A stretch of 64,000 nucleotides of DNA, taken from contig JAFISE010000035.1 in NCBI GenBank assembly GCA_022560025.1, positions 1 to 64,000 of the forward strand. The letters run 5' to 3'. Positions 34,121 through 46,722 of this stretch are shown one piece after another. The DNA is from Stagonosporopsis chrysanthemi (lineage: Eukaryota > Ascomycota > Dothideomycetes > Pleosporales > Didymellaceae). How positions within the stretch are numbered: the first letter of the stretch is position 1; the number at the start of each line of letters is the position of its first letter. The position numbers were made by a program, and so were the translations under genes. The notes beneath the pieces were generated by a model. It was given only the letters and a program-made list of their open reading frames with translations, searched no databases and was not told the DNA's origin.

Positions 34121-35971
34121 ACGTATATTATAAGCAAGTAACGCGTACAAGCAAGCAATGTACTTTACTAACTTTGCGCACCTCTCTTATCTAAATTTAT
34201 AATAGCTCTACGCAATATTACTTAATTACTCTTAAATAAAGTAGATATACAGCTTGCTATCTTATCTATTAATGCTTAATAAATCTAGAGTAATTGTCTT
34301 GCTGCAGCAATATACAACGTAGCTAAAGCAACACTCTGCTGCTTATGCGCTAAGATATTTGCCTAATATAATTGCTAACTTAACTTAAGAAAGCTTACTA
34401 AGGTAAAGGAAGAGGTAATTATTAGATATATACTTAACTTAGATTCTTGTAGATTTGCACTTATATACAAAGCTGTACGTAATATAGCTAATAATCTACT
34501 TGCTACGCGTAGCGCTAGTTAGGTTAGCGTCTACTAGCTGCGTAACTTTGTTAAGTATACAGACAGTTTAAGACACGTTTTAATTAAGCATACAATAGGC
34601 AGCAAGCTTTATATAAAGATCTAGTCTTAATTAAGAGCTAGTTTAAGCTTATAAAAGAGACAAAGGCTAAGTATAGTATTTGTAATAATAATATCTATAA
34701 CTTTAACAAGGCTAGCTTTATAATAAGCAAGATTACAACTTAGCTTGTTATAACAAGATTAGAGAAGAAAGGCAGGCTAAAGAGTATCTAGCCTAGCAAC
34801 TGTAAATAGGTAACAGCAATTACTACTATTAACACTGCTAGCTAGTTAGTCCTGCTGTTTATTATCTTTGCTAGCTAGTATTATCTATCTACTTAGTACA
34901 AAGAAGCAGAGATACTATATAACTAGGTAATTGCAGTTAGCAATAATAGCTAGACAAATAATAAGCTAAGAGTAGAATAGCTAAAGCACTTTAATACTTA
35001 TATAAAGACTTGCGTCTTTAGTGTGTATTGCCTGCTTGTCCTTAATAGCTATAAGAGCTACTACTTTCTTAAGTTTTAAGAGCTCTGTAAAGAGAACAAT
35101 ATCTACACGCTCTGCATACTGCTTTACTTATCCTACCTACTACAGCTGCTTAATATTAGCTGCTTCTTGCTATTAAAGCGCGTATATAGCTATAAGGTTA
35201 AGAGCCTTATCTGCTACTATATTAATTATATTACTAAGCTTAAGTTCTTGCTAGCCTTTAAGGCAGCATACAATTAATTGTTTACCTTAGCTAATATCTA
35301 CTTAGCCTTTTAAGGCGCAGGCCTTATACCTCTTTAGCTAGATACTGTTCTATTAAAGCTTAACGTGCAGCTATATACGCCTACTCTAGCTACCCTACTA
35401 AAGGCGCTCTAGAAGAGGCGTACGCTAAGCAACATATATAAACTTAAGGCTTAATTAACTCTAATATATAAGTACGTGTACTAATATAAGAGCTTATTAC
35501 CTGCTTCTATTATTAAAGCAATTAATTAGCTTAAAAAGAGTGCTAAGGTAATAATACTCTTAGCTAAGTTAATACGCAATTAAATTACTAGCCTTAAAAA
35601 AGCTAATAAGGCAGTATTAGTGCATAAACAGCATAAAAAAAAGTGTATACAGCAGCGTAGAGTCTTAATAAAGAGAGCTAGAGAGGATCTACTTATTTAA
35701 GGTAAAGCTAATTAGTAGATTACTTATAAGCAGTATTAAGAAAGAGAGCAATTAGGTATAAGCTGCTAGGCTCTTGTATGCTGTAAGAAGTGCAGAGAGA
35801 CTAGATATAACTCTTGTACGTGTAAGAAAGATACTTTAGATACTGCTTAATCTACTCTATTAGTATCTATATATTGTCTTATAAAGTAGTTAAGATATAT
35901 ATGTGTAAAGGTGCGCAAAGTTAGTAGAGTGTGTTACTTGCTTGTACGCGTTACTTGCTTATAACATACGT
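34121..35971 (+). mobile_element. Full-length Fot1/pogo DNA transposon, copy 2
   Basis: 1,851 bp with 63-bp terminal inverted repeats (34,121–34,183 and 35,909–35,971; start ACGTATATTATAAGCAAGTA, about six mismatches) and TA duplications outside (34,119–34,120; 35,972–35,973), the Tc1/mariner-superfamily signature. The repeats contain two copies of CAAGCAAGTAA-like subterminal units. The plus-strand transposase relic has the helix-turn-helix region, the YNFNKASFI segment (family YNFDETGF, so the first catalytic Asp and the Glu are mutated) and a late GAGLIPL/LYTPTLA region. Stops make it non-autonomous. It is less eroded than copy 1. Confidence 0.88.
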
Positions 35972-35973
35972 TA

Positions 35974-38259
35974 CCTTAGGTTTAGTTAGTATTTTTATTT
36001 CTAAACAGTAATTACTTTTATTTACAATCTCTTTATACTTTTCTACTTTCTCTATCTTTTATATCTTAACCTATATATACTTATAAAGCTATAAACTTAG
36101 GTATATATAATACTCTAGCTTAGACTTTTAATATTTTTGTTTTAGTATAAGCTAAAAGGCTTATATACTATCTTTTATAAGTAGCTTTTTTTTTACTAAA
36201 AATCTTATAACTCTTTTTTTAAGTTTACTTATACTCTTTAGATAAGTACTTTCTTTTTTTTATTCTTTAGTAAAAGTTAGGCAGTACCTACTTGTTTAGA
36301 GCTAACTACTTGCGTAAGCTTTGTGCTTATCTCTAGCCTAATACGTTTTGTCTTGTTCTTTAATATAAGTTAAAAGATATTTACTTATTTAGGTTTAACT
36401 TCTATATATACTCTTATATATTCTTTAGCTAGATACTCTTTGTCTTGTTTTCTAGCATATGTTATAAAACATTTACTTGTTTAAGTTTAACTCCTATCTG
36501 TACTTATGCACTTTCTCTAGTAGTCTAGTATCTTACTATACTATCTAACTCTTTCTTCTTTCTATCTCTACTAGAGTATATTTAAGAAAGTTTCTTTACA
36601 GAAATCTTATAGTAGGTTTCTATCTAGGTTTCTTCTTCTTACTATCTTGTTTAACTACTTGTTTAGTACTTTAAGTAGTTTACAAGTTGCACTAATTTTT
36701 TATATACAGGCAGTATATTCTATCTATACTACTAGGTACTTATAATCTTTTTATCTTAGCTTAATAAGTCTCTCTATATAGATCTTTTCTACTATCTATT
36801 CTTTTACTACAGACCTGTTATTGTTTAGAATAACTAAGAGCAAGAGTTAGAAGTTGTTAAATTACTAGCCTGTTAGAAGATTCTGCAGATACAGTTGTAA
36901 TTAGTCTACGTAGAATACTAAGTAGATTTTTCCTAGAACGTTAAGCTTAATATTATAAAGAGAGATTACTTTAAAGACTATAAACTTATAATCTTTCTAA
37001 TCTAGTTTCTAACTAGCTCTGTAGTTTAAGAAGTAGTTGTTTAGTTTTAATTATACCTTGTCTCTTACTTTAAATTATAAGGCTTTCTTCTTATACCTAT
37101 TTATATAGAGTTCTAAAGCTTGTTACAACTCTACTATCTTTGCCTAGACAAATTAGAATATAGCTTTAAACTTTTTTACTATAGCTACTGTAGTTTACGC
37201 TAGGTTATATACTTCTTAGTTAAAGACGTTTGTGTTTTCTTCTAAGTCTTTATAGATAGGATCTATATTATATCTATGCTAGAAGAAGAATAAGCTAATA
37301 TTAGTAGCTGTAGCTACTCTTCTTTAGATTGCAATCTAGGCTACTAAGATAAGTGCTGCCTAGTTCTTTTAGTCCTAGCTAATAAATACTCTAAGCTACT
37401 CTTCTACTACTAAGTTTATCTACTTAGTAATCTTGTCTGTCTAAGAGTAATATATAGTTAATAGTCTCTTATTAATCTTTAACTTTGCATATATTGTACG
37501 CTAGAAGTTGCTTACTAATTAAGCTCTTTAGTTAAATACTATAGCTTCTAGTACTTAATAGTATGCTACTACTTAGGATATAAATACTTCTACTACTATC
37601 TTAATAGTAAAGTCTAGTAGTAAGATTAGAACTAAATCTTTAAACAACTAATATATAACTACTATTAGGTTCTTTAAGTTTTTACTGTTTAGAAAGTCTA
37701 TTATAAAGTCTATAGATATTTTCTTCTATATCTTGTCTAATAGTAGTAAGAGCTTTAGCAGGCCTTGTTTTAGTTCTTGCTATAGTTTAGTTCTTTTATA
37801 GACGTTTTAGTTTTCTATAACTTTTTAGATTATAGACAATATTTCTAGCTAAAAGTAGTTCTTTAAAAGTATAGCATAGGTGTTTTCTCTGTCTAGGTAC
37901 TTAGTAATTAGTAAATAGTAAGTATTGTTTATAATTTTACCCTGCAATACTTTAGAGTCTAGGACTTATTTTCTTTCTTAGTACAATAACTTTCTTTAAT
38001 TATCTAGTAAGTATTTAGACAGAGACGCCTTAATACGTAGCTAAGAGAGAAACTTCTAAGCGCTATTTATTATAGCTTATTTAGCTAGCTAGTATATAGA
38101 ATTGTCTACTACTGCTGTTTTCTAGGTTGCCTTTAACTTGTCTAGCACATTAAGAGTGTCTTTAGGTAGTAGTCTATATATTTATATTATAGCGTCTATA
38201 TAATAATAGCTAGCTAATTACTACTTTATATTATTGCTAAAGTAACTTTAAAGAAGACT
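35974..38259 (-). pseudogene. Gypsy pol (minus strand), integrase half, split by nested insertions
   Basis: The minus-strand translation gives an integrase core at about 37,450–37,760 (ISIDFIIDFLNSKNLKN…, followed by VVAYY.VLEAIVFN) and a C-terminal domain near 36,850–37,150. The region 36,000–36,800 is T-rich with local duplications and codes for nothing I recognise. The upstream half of the same pol lies at 47,338–50,600; an 8-bp duplication marks where a MITE split it. Confidence 0.72.
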
Positions 38260-38364
38260 GCTATAGTTAGGCTAGTAAATAGGTTTAAGGTACCTAGTAG
38301 TAAGTAAAGGTTAGGTTAAGGTTGCACAGACCTTAGAGTAGTAGTTAGGTTAAGGTTATATAAG

Positions 38365-38578
38365 TGTAAGGTTACTGTAGGCAGGTAATTAGACTTAAGG
38401 TAGATAGGATAGCTTTAAGGCTGAATTAGAGTTGTATTTAGATATTAGACAAATCCTTAAGGTGTAAGCCTCTAGATTTAATAGGAGTATACATATAGGA
38501 AGCCTATGCGCAGCCTAGCCCTTAGCTTAGGTGTGCCTAAGGTAGGGTCAAGGGGTATTAGAGAAGAATCCTGTAACA
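38365..38578 (-). repeat. 3' LTR of gypsy III
   Basis: 214 bp. About 17 differences from the other LTR, all transitions by my reading (for example CCTGTAACA here versus CCCGTGACA). Confidence 0.85.
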
Positions 38579-38983
38579 ATAGCCTCCCCCTTCTTGCAGC
38601 TTGTCTTAAACTACTTAGAGTTCCTATTCTTGTGTAAAGTACAGCTACTAGGCTCTAGAAAACCTCCGTCCTACAGGAGAAAAAAACCTTAGCTAGAGAA
38701 GCTACTGTAACTGTTACAGAGATTAAGTACTTAGACTTAACTCTAGAGGCTAGTACTACTGTCAACCTGCCCCTAGCCTAGGCTAAGAAAAGTGCAAGTA
38801 GTTACTAATGCTTAGCCTTTAGTCTCTAGCTGTGTACGTGCTTAGAGTTGTAGCCTCTCCTGCAGAGCCTTAAGCTCCTCTTAGGTTAACTTTAAACAAG
38901 TAGGCCTACTATTAGCTAGCATATTAATTAGGCCTTAACCTGTTGTTTGTAGAGTAAACACTGCAACGTTGCCCTCTTAATAC

Positions 38984-39189
38984 CCTGAACTTATGCCTGT
39001 AGACAGCAGGGGTTGCTCTAAACTTACACTTGTAGGTAGTATAGCAGTGCTCTAAACTTATGCTCTCTAGCAGTATTGCACGTATTTTAAACTTTACTCT
39101 TAGGTAGCAGAACTAAGAGTACTCTAAACTTACACCTGTAGGCAGTGTTGTACAAATTCTAAACTTATACCTACAGGTAGCAGAATTAA
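38984..39189. repeat. Tandem array of approximately 33-bp units, first block
   Basis: About six units of the form CTAAACTTACGCCTGCAGG-CAGCAG with variable joints. The core CGCCTGCAGGC is palindromic. The same unit forms the block at 42,695–42,950 in the same element. Confidence 0.7.
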
Positions 39190-39596
39190 AAAATACTTAA
39201 TATATAAGTTCTTTAGATATAAATACTTATACTCTAACCTATAGGTGCCCTGCAAGGTTACTAATAGGCTCTTGTAATAGGTCTAGCTCCTGCACAAGCA
39301 GCCTTAGGATTTATTTCTTTATAGGAGCAGCATCTTATATAGTAAATAGGTTACAATTAACTATTTGTTACCTTTTAATAAGTGCCTAATTTAATAATTG
39401 CGCAGCGTTATTAAACTTCTAGCGTTTGCCTTGTTACGCCCTAGGTAAAATAGCAACCTGCAGGGGTAAAATTGTGTAGCTATTAGCTATGCAAGTAAAT
39501 AGTTGCATACTACTTTTAGGCGTAAGTAAATGTTGTAAAGAGTAGGTAAAAGAGTAGTTAGAGGTTAGAGCGTAGCTAGGGGACGGTTAGTAGACT

Positions 39597-39603
39597 ATAT
39601 AAA
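39597..39603 (+). promoter_or_regulatory. TATA-like box before the antisense frame in gypsy III
   Basis: TATATAA on the plus strand, about 86–92 bp before the presumed (mutated) start at 39,689. It is followed by a CA/CT-rich stretch resembling a fungal 5' leader. Confidence 0.35.
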
Positions 39604-39688
39604 CACACTACAGCACTTTAACTTCTTATATACTACACTTAACTACCTGTATCTCTTTACTATAATACTTCTTCTGCAACTAGTTACT

Positions 39689-40249
39689 ATAACTCTAGCA
39701 CCTTCTTATATCTTAAACAAGCCTCTGCCTAACTTTGTGTATGCTTTGCCTAATAATATAGCTCTGCAGCCTTTACTTACACGCTTCTAGTGCTGCAGCA
39801 GCATTACCTGCCTTACAACTGCTTCTAAGACTAACCTTAATAGCATAATTTTGTTGTTTATTGTAGTGTTTTAACGTACTAAGAGCTATACTACGCGCAA
39901 CAACAATTTTAGTGTCTGTTCTAGTTGTGCTTAGGCCTATAAGAGTAGTTGTGTTAAGGTATACCTAAGCCTTCTCTAGTGTTGTTCTAGTACTAACGCA
40001 AAGCAGATAGAGGCACACTTCTATTAAGCCTGTAACATCCTTAACTAGCTAATTAACTGCACCCTCTGCAAGCATAACAATACTGTTGCTGCAGCAGGTA
40101 ACACCTTAACTAACGCTAAGGTCCTTAAGACTACCTAGACCTTCTTTTAGACTATATACAACTACGCTAAAGCTTGCTATATTAGGTTTAAAGAGTATAA
40201 TACTGTAGTTGCCTAGAAGGTTAAGAGCAGTAGCAAGACTAGGTCCTAA
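39689..40249 (+). pseudogene. Degenerate cysteine-rich gene antisense to gypsy III
   Basis: A 187-codon plus-strand frame lies between the integrase and the 3' LTR of a minus-strand retrotransposon, so it is antisense to pol. It begins at ATA (likely a former ATG), reads TLAPSYILNKPLPNFVYALP and continues with Cys pairs (CCSS…C, CSSCA…C, CNIL…CTLC). All ten stops, the last included, are TAG/TAA preceded by a pyrimidine, that is former CAG/CAA or TGG. Readable peptide resumes in another phase to about 40,660, so an intron or extra exons are possible. The family is not recognised; the Cys spacing suggests a zinc-binding protein. Confidence 0.5.
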
Positions 40250-41249
40250 TACTGTTACAATTGTTAAGTATCTTGCAAGCACAATCTGCAGCGCTATAAT
40301 ATAAAGATAGTCTTAGTCTCTGCTAGATATTTGCTAACTTTATAAAGGCTGCTATTAGTATAGTAGGTAAGAAGGCGCCCTTTAATGTTGTAGTTAATAG
40401 CTTAGTTAAGGAGTACTTTAAGAAGGCTAGTTACGCTGCTAATACTAAGAAGCGTTAGTACTACTATAGTACTAACATCCCTAGCGCAACTAAGGCTCTT
40501 CTAGCTGCGTTTAGTTGTCTTTCTGTAGCAGCCTCTCTTACTAAGGGCAGAAGCTAAGGTAGACGTAGTAGTCTGCCCTTCTGCCTAAGTCCTGCTTATT
40601 ATAAAGTAGAGGTTTAGGTTAGTAGTAGTGTGCAGAATAGCTATAAAGGCTTTCTAAGTTAAATAGTTTAATACTAGGTATAACCTACTTTACAATTGCA
40701 TCTTATAGGCAGAACAAGTTCCTTAACTATTTAGTAACTACATTAGATTGTTACTAGACCTGTATTAGCCTCTTAACAGTTTGCTATAGGTCAACGCTAA
40801 TTATATTACTATTAGACGTGTAGATTTAGCACTAATTGCCTGTAGAAGACTTCTGCAGACGTCCTCTCTTCTTTCTTAGAGGTTTAAGATCTTTAGGCGC
40901 TTTGCACTTTTAACCTGTAGGTCTTAATTGTAATAAGTTACAAGAATCTTTGTAGTAGTCTTTAAGTATCTAATTACAATAATTAAGATACTTACGTAGT
41001 TCCTAGGTTGCGTCTTTATTTAACTAACCTAGCTACTTAACTCTGTACTTACGCTCTTAGGCAGCAGAGTTGTAGTACTCTAGAATTCTCTTAACCTTGT
41101 ACCTATTACAAGGTAAGGTATCTATAGAAATCTGCACTAGACCTAGCTAGAACTCCTTAGTTGCAAGGGGCTCCCTCTAGAGTTTAAGTAGCAAGACGTT
41201 AAATACTAGGTGCACTCTGTCTATAAAAGGTAGCAGCTTAAGCTTGTAC

Positions 41250-44200
41250 ACTAATTTCCTAACCTTCTTAAAGACTGTAAACAGCTCTAAGTACTTTGTG
41301 TTAAACTTCTTTAAAGGACGCTTAGTAAAGAGGTTCTTTGCGCAGAAGATTACCTAATCCCTTTTTGCAAAGTGTTGTTTAGATCTCTTAGAGTTGTACT
41401 AACAAGCTTAGCTCTGTTAGGTATACTCTAGAGTCTCCTTTGCTGTAGTCTAAGCTTTATGCTAATGCATAAGGTGCCTAGCAACTTGCTATTATAGCTC
41501 TAGGGCCTTTGCATTCTTGTCCTAGTTAGCAGGTAGTTAGCGTAACTAATGCTTGTCTAGCACTCTGTTAAAGCCTTTAGGATTAATACTATAAGCAACC
41601 TTAATAAGAGACTTGCTATAAGCTGCGTAAAGCTTTAAGTTATATGTGTACTCTGCATACAGCAAGAAGTCTACTTAGTTGTCCTATTAGTAGTTTATGT
41701 ATATGCAAAGGTACGTCTTAAGCTCTTAGTTTTGCTGTTCTGTCTAGCTGTCTGTCTAGGGATAGAAGGCTGTACTAAGACAGTAGACTATCTTAAGGTA
41801 GTAGTATATATTAAACTAGAACTAGCTAGTAAAGACAGAACCTTAATCTAACAGCAGGGTGTCTAGCAGGCCTTATAGCAGGAAACACTGTTCTAGCAGC
41901 AGCTTAGCTAGGCTCTAGGCTGTAATTATCTTAGTTCTAAGAAAGTATTAGACGTACTTACTAAACTAGTCTATAAGGACTAATATTAAGTTATACTTGT
42001 TCCCTCTAGCATCCTTAGATACAAGTAAATCTGTAACAAAGTTAAGAAAAAAGTAATGCTAAGCTATATTAAGTACAAGGAGAGGTAACAGTAGTCCTTA
42101 GGGCTTGTGTCTCTAGATTTTATTTAGTTAACAAGCTAAGCACCTGTAGATATACTCCTTTACGTCCCTAGTTAACTAAGGCTAGTAGTACTTTTGTTTT
42201 AGAACCTTAACAGTCTTTTCTATGCTAAAATAACCCCCTATAAGGTTATTATAATTCCTTAAAAGGATAGTTTTGCAAAGAGTTGCATCCTTAGGAATCT
42301 ATACTTTCTTACTCTTATACAGGATGCTATTAAGGTTAATTTGCTAATAATGCTGTCTCTTACCTGCTCTGCCTGCCTCTTAGCGCGTTAGCAACTTGTT
42401 CTTAAGAAAGGCCTTATCCTGTTCCTAAACCTGTCTAATAAAATTAAAGAGACGTTCTAGAGCCTCTAGAGCGTATACAGTCTCTCCTTGCGTAGCTATA
42501 TTTGCAAGGTATGTAAGAGCGCTAACTTAACTGTCTAGGCTACAAAGAAGAGCTGCTGTAATATTAAAGTCTGTTTCTTAAGCTTTAGATAAATTAGATT
42601 AACCCTAATTGCTATAATCTATAGAAGGCTAGTTAAGAGCTAAAGGAAGCGCACCTTTAGAACTAGACTGCTACTAGTAGATATCTGCAGAGACGATGCT
42701 GCTGTGCCCTAAACTTACGCCTGCAAGCAGCAGGGTTACTAACTCTAAACTTACGCCTCTAGGCAGTAGAGAGTACACTAAACTTACGCCTGCAGGCAGC
42801 GTTGTACTTTCTTCTAAACTTGCACTCTTAGGCAGTGTAGTGTGTTCTAAACTTATACCTTTAGGCAGCAGAGGGTACCCTAAACTTACGCCTACAGGCA
42901 GTGTTATACTATCTTCTAAACTTACACCTTTAAGCAGCAGAATTACAAAAGCATCTTTAAAGTATTAACAAGTTGCCCTTAGCACCCTCTTAGAGTAGTT
43001 AGCACCTTGTACAGCCTGTACTATACTGTAAGCTATAGACTTTGCAAGAGTCTATATCTAAAGCTTCTGCTAGAGAGTAGGTAGTATAGCGTCCCTTAAC
43101 GCTTGCTGCTCTCTAACAACTATACTCTAAGCGTAGTTAGGACACCTTAAAAAGCTATCTACTGCATTCTTAGGTCTAGGTTTGTATTCAACTTTAAAGT
43201 TAAATCTAGATAGCTCTTCTGCCTAACAGGCCTGTTTTAGAGAGAGCTCCTTTGTTGTTATAAAGTACTTTAGATTGTTATAATTAGAGAGTACTTAGAT
43301 TGTAGACGCAGCGTGCTTAAGGTATTGCCTCTACTGCTAGAATGCTAACACAATTGCTAACAGTTCTTTATTGTAAGTATACTATCTTACTAATAGTCTC
43401 TAGAACTTCTTGCTCTAGAATACTACTAGCTTCTAGTAACTCTTAGTTATTAGCTTAGACGTCTGTAGCTACAGCAGTATAGCTGCTATAGCAAAATCTA
43501 ATGCGTCTGTAAGGACTACAATTAGCTTTGCAGGGTTAAAGTGCTAAAGCACTAGAGCCTTAGTAAACTAAGCCTTAATATTAAGGAACGCTACGCAGAC
43601 GTCCTTAGGCTAGCTCTATAGTCTATACTATTTAGTTAGGCCTTTGCACATTTCTTTCTTTAACTTTGCTCCCCCTTTCTAAAGATTAAGTCCCTCTTAG
43701 TCTAGCTCTAGATTCTAGGTAGCTGTTATATAGTCTACTAGCAGTTGTACAATACCTAAGTAATTGTACACAAACCTCTTATAGAAGTTTGCAAAGCTAA
43801 GAAATACCTAGATGTCCTTATAGCCCTTAGGCTTAGGCTACTTTGTAATAGTGCGCACTCTTTCTAGGTCTATTACTACGCCCTTAGGCATAACAATAAA
43901 GCCTAGAAACTTAATAGATTCTGTTAAGAAGAAGCACTTGCTTGCTTTAGCAAACAGGCTCTACTTAACTAAATAGTTAAGTACCTCTTTAACGTAATAA
44001 TTGTAATCTTCTAGGTTCTCTAAGTAGATTAAGATATTGTCTAAGTACACTACGCAAGTCTAATTAAGTAGGCCTCTAAGGGCTCTGTAAATATACAACT
44101 AGAATGTTGCTAGGGCATTAGCTAACCTAAAGAGCATAACTAGGTACTTAAAGTGCCTATATTGTGTCTTAAACGCAGTCTTCTACTTGTTACCTTCTTT

Positions 44201-44450
44201 AATCTAGAGCTTATAATAGGTGTTACGTAGATCTAGCTTAGTAAAAACCTGCGCCTTTAACAGTCTATTAAGCATCTTACTAACTAGAGGAATTAGGTAG
44301 TAATTCTTAATTGTTACTTTGTTTAATCTCTAGTAGTCTATGCACAGTCTTATAGTACTGTTAGCCTTTAAGACAAACAAGATTAGAGTACTAGCTAGAG
44401 ACTTGCTTAGTCTAATTTACCTCTTCTCCTGCGCTGTGTTAAGGTATTCC
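41250..44450 (-). pseudogene. Degenerate pol of gypsy III (RT-RH-repeat linker-IN)
   Basis: Minus-strand order: reverse transcriptase about 44,450–43,850 with LANALATF and VVYLDNILIYLENLEDY (YLDD position), then FLGFIVMPKGV; RNase H to about 43,130 ending FKVEYKPRPKNAVDSFLRCP; a repeat-coding linker at 42,950–42,695; and integrase about 42,200–41,250 (GNKYNLILVLIDQFSKYV, later STAFYP.TDRQ). Stops are scattered but fewer than in the other gypsy copies. A gag-like, helix-rich frame lies upstream at about 46,500–45,000. Confidence 0.75.
42695..42950 (-). repeat. Tandem array of approximately 33-bp units, second block, coding linker
   Basis: Seven or so units of the same repeat as at 38,984. On the minus strand, in the pol direction, about 90 codons are open and encode repeats of LPxGVSLE. 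On the plus strand a 90-codon frame (SKLTPLGS repeats) is also open. The position between RNase H and integrase makes it a repeat-expanded linker. Confidence 0.65.
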
Positions 44451-46722
44451 TAAAGAATATCTAGTTCCTTGCAAGAAAAGTTGTATATTAGGAGATTTAG
44501 CACTTTTGTGCTCTTTACAATGTTAATAGAGTAATTATACTCTTAATAAGGGGGCAGCACTCTTAATTAATATTTGCTAAAAGCATACTACTTGTAGTAG
44601 AGCTTTAGCAGTATAAAACAGAGTTTATCTTTATTAGGCTTATTATCCTTAGGTAGAACCTAAGGCACGTCTCTGTTGTAGTCTGCTAGAGACTCTTTAC
44701 AACCTAGAATAGGGATAATGCCTGCTATATACTCTTCTAGTACTATAGAGACTAACTAAAAGTAGTTATCTTAGCAAAGAGAGTCTAAGTTGTGTTAACA
44801 GCGTATAGAGTTAAGGCGCAGCTAAAGAGTGCCTAGCTAACCCTTAGTCCTACGCAGGGCCTGTAGGTAGAGCAAATACAGTTGCTTGCCTAGGCCTAGG
44901 TTGTTAAACAGTTCTTAGACAAAAGTAATAAAGACTCTTTTTGTTCTGTTAGTATACTATATAAACGTTCTTTTAGCAAAACAAATGTATAGGTCTGCTT
45001 TTACAAGCTACAGGTACCTTAGAATAAGGTTATACTTGTAGAAGTTAGCTGTCTAAAAGGTTTCTAGTCCTACTTACTTTACAGTACCTGCGCTGTTAGA
45101 GTAGTCTATAGTTAGCTAGCAAGACCTGTAAATCTACAGTTACTTGTTATTAATAGTAGTAGCTATTAGTTTCTTTGCGTTGCTGTAGGGTACAATATTT
45201 GTCCCCTCTAGACTTGCCCTATTAGCAAGATTTAGCTTAGCACCTAAATTGTACAGGGCTTAGAGCGTCTTAAAGGCGCTACTAAGTACCTGTAGGTATA
45301 CTGTTACTGCAATATAGGTCTTCTTCTCTTTAGAATCTAGCTCTAGTAGCAGTTAGGATAGGTTTGCTACTAGGGCTTTCCTTTTCCCTAGTCCTGCTTC
45401 TGTTAGCTATTCCTATAGTCTTGGTTTTTCTAGTGCAGTTTATAGTAATCCTTTAGTTAGGACTAGTTTCTGCTGCCTTGTAATGTCTAGTGCCTAGAGT
45501 TCTGTGCTAGGGCTGTAGGCAGCTGTTAAGGCTCCCTTAGAATAGTGCTAGGTTTGCTACAGGCTAGGGTATTCTTACAGCTGTTCTAGCGTTTAAACTT
45601 ACGCCTAGATAGAGAACTAAGGCTATACTTCTTTATTAGTTGTTAGTTAGACTTTTCTAAGGTAGCTTTTAACAGTCTTATAGCAGTTTCTGCGTTGCAG
45701 AAAGCTTTCTTAAACTTAGACTACTCTTAGATATACTCTAGTGCGCTATTGCGTTAGATTTCCTTCTGCAATAGCTCTAGGATTTTGCTCTAGATAAATG
45801 CTATCTTAAACTTGTAGTCCTCTGTGCTATTATTAAACTTAAAGAAGCTGCGTAGTAGCAGAAACTCTCTTTAACTAAGTAGTATAAAGAACAAGTTTGC
45901 AGAGTCTTCCTTCTTCTACTTAATTTTAAAGAACTTCTAGTAGTTCTTGTAACAAGTAAAGACAAGATCTTAGACTAGCTGTTCCTTTACTGTACAGAGC
46001 TTAGCCTATGTCTAGATTAATCTCTTAGTAATCTGTTGTTAGATTAATTCTCTGTAAGTACTAAACTGTATAGTACCTATAATCTAGTAGGTGCAGGTAA
46101 TAGAGTCCTTTAGCACTTAAGTATACTAAAACGCTGTCTTAATGTCTTTTGCCTACTAGTTAACCTGCTAGGGGGTTAGAGACGTTTTCTCTGTGCCTAG
46201 CTTTAGCTTTAGCTAGACGTTGTTTAATGTCTACATAAGCTGCCTAGCCTTATTAAAGGCTAGCTAGCTATAGCCTAGAGTCTGTCTGCCTTAGGCTTCT
46301 TTTATTATTGCTACTGCGCAATTAAGTTGCTTCTGTTACAGCTTAATCTTAGCAATTAGCACATTACAAAGCTCTACTTCTTCTAGAGCATCTAGTCTTT
46401 TTGCAACTATTACCTAGAGGCTTACTGCTTCTTCCTAGCTTTTGCGCCTCCTTAGGTGTACTAGGAGTGTTGTTGCTCTTGCATTAATAGGCGCGAAATT
46501 TCCGTCGCTTGACGCGTCTACTAGGGTGTTGTCTTTGCAATCAGTGTTGTTGCAACGCGTCTCTAGGGTTGTCCTAGAGTTGTTAAGGGGTGCGTCCCCT
46601 GCGCTCTGTGTTGCGCTCTAGAGGGTACAATGTCCTCTAGCTATTATTAACACGTAGCTAGTAATCTACTCTAAGTTGCAAGTTAACTGCCTCTTCTAAG
46701 AAGAAATAGGAAGGATTTAAAT

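Noticed and set aside
42696..42968. 90-codon plus-strand gene with SKLTPLGS repeats
   Set aside because: It is the reverse reading of a repeat array that is coding-like in the minus-strand pol direction. No start context and no extension.
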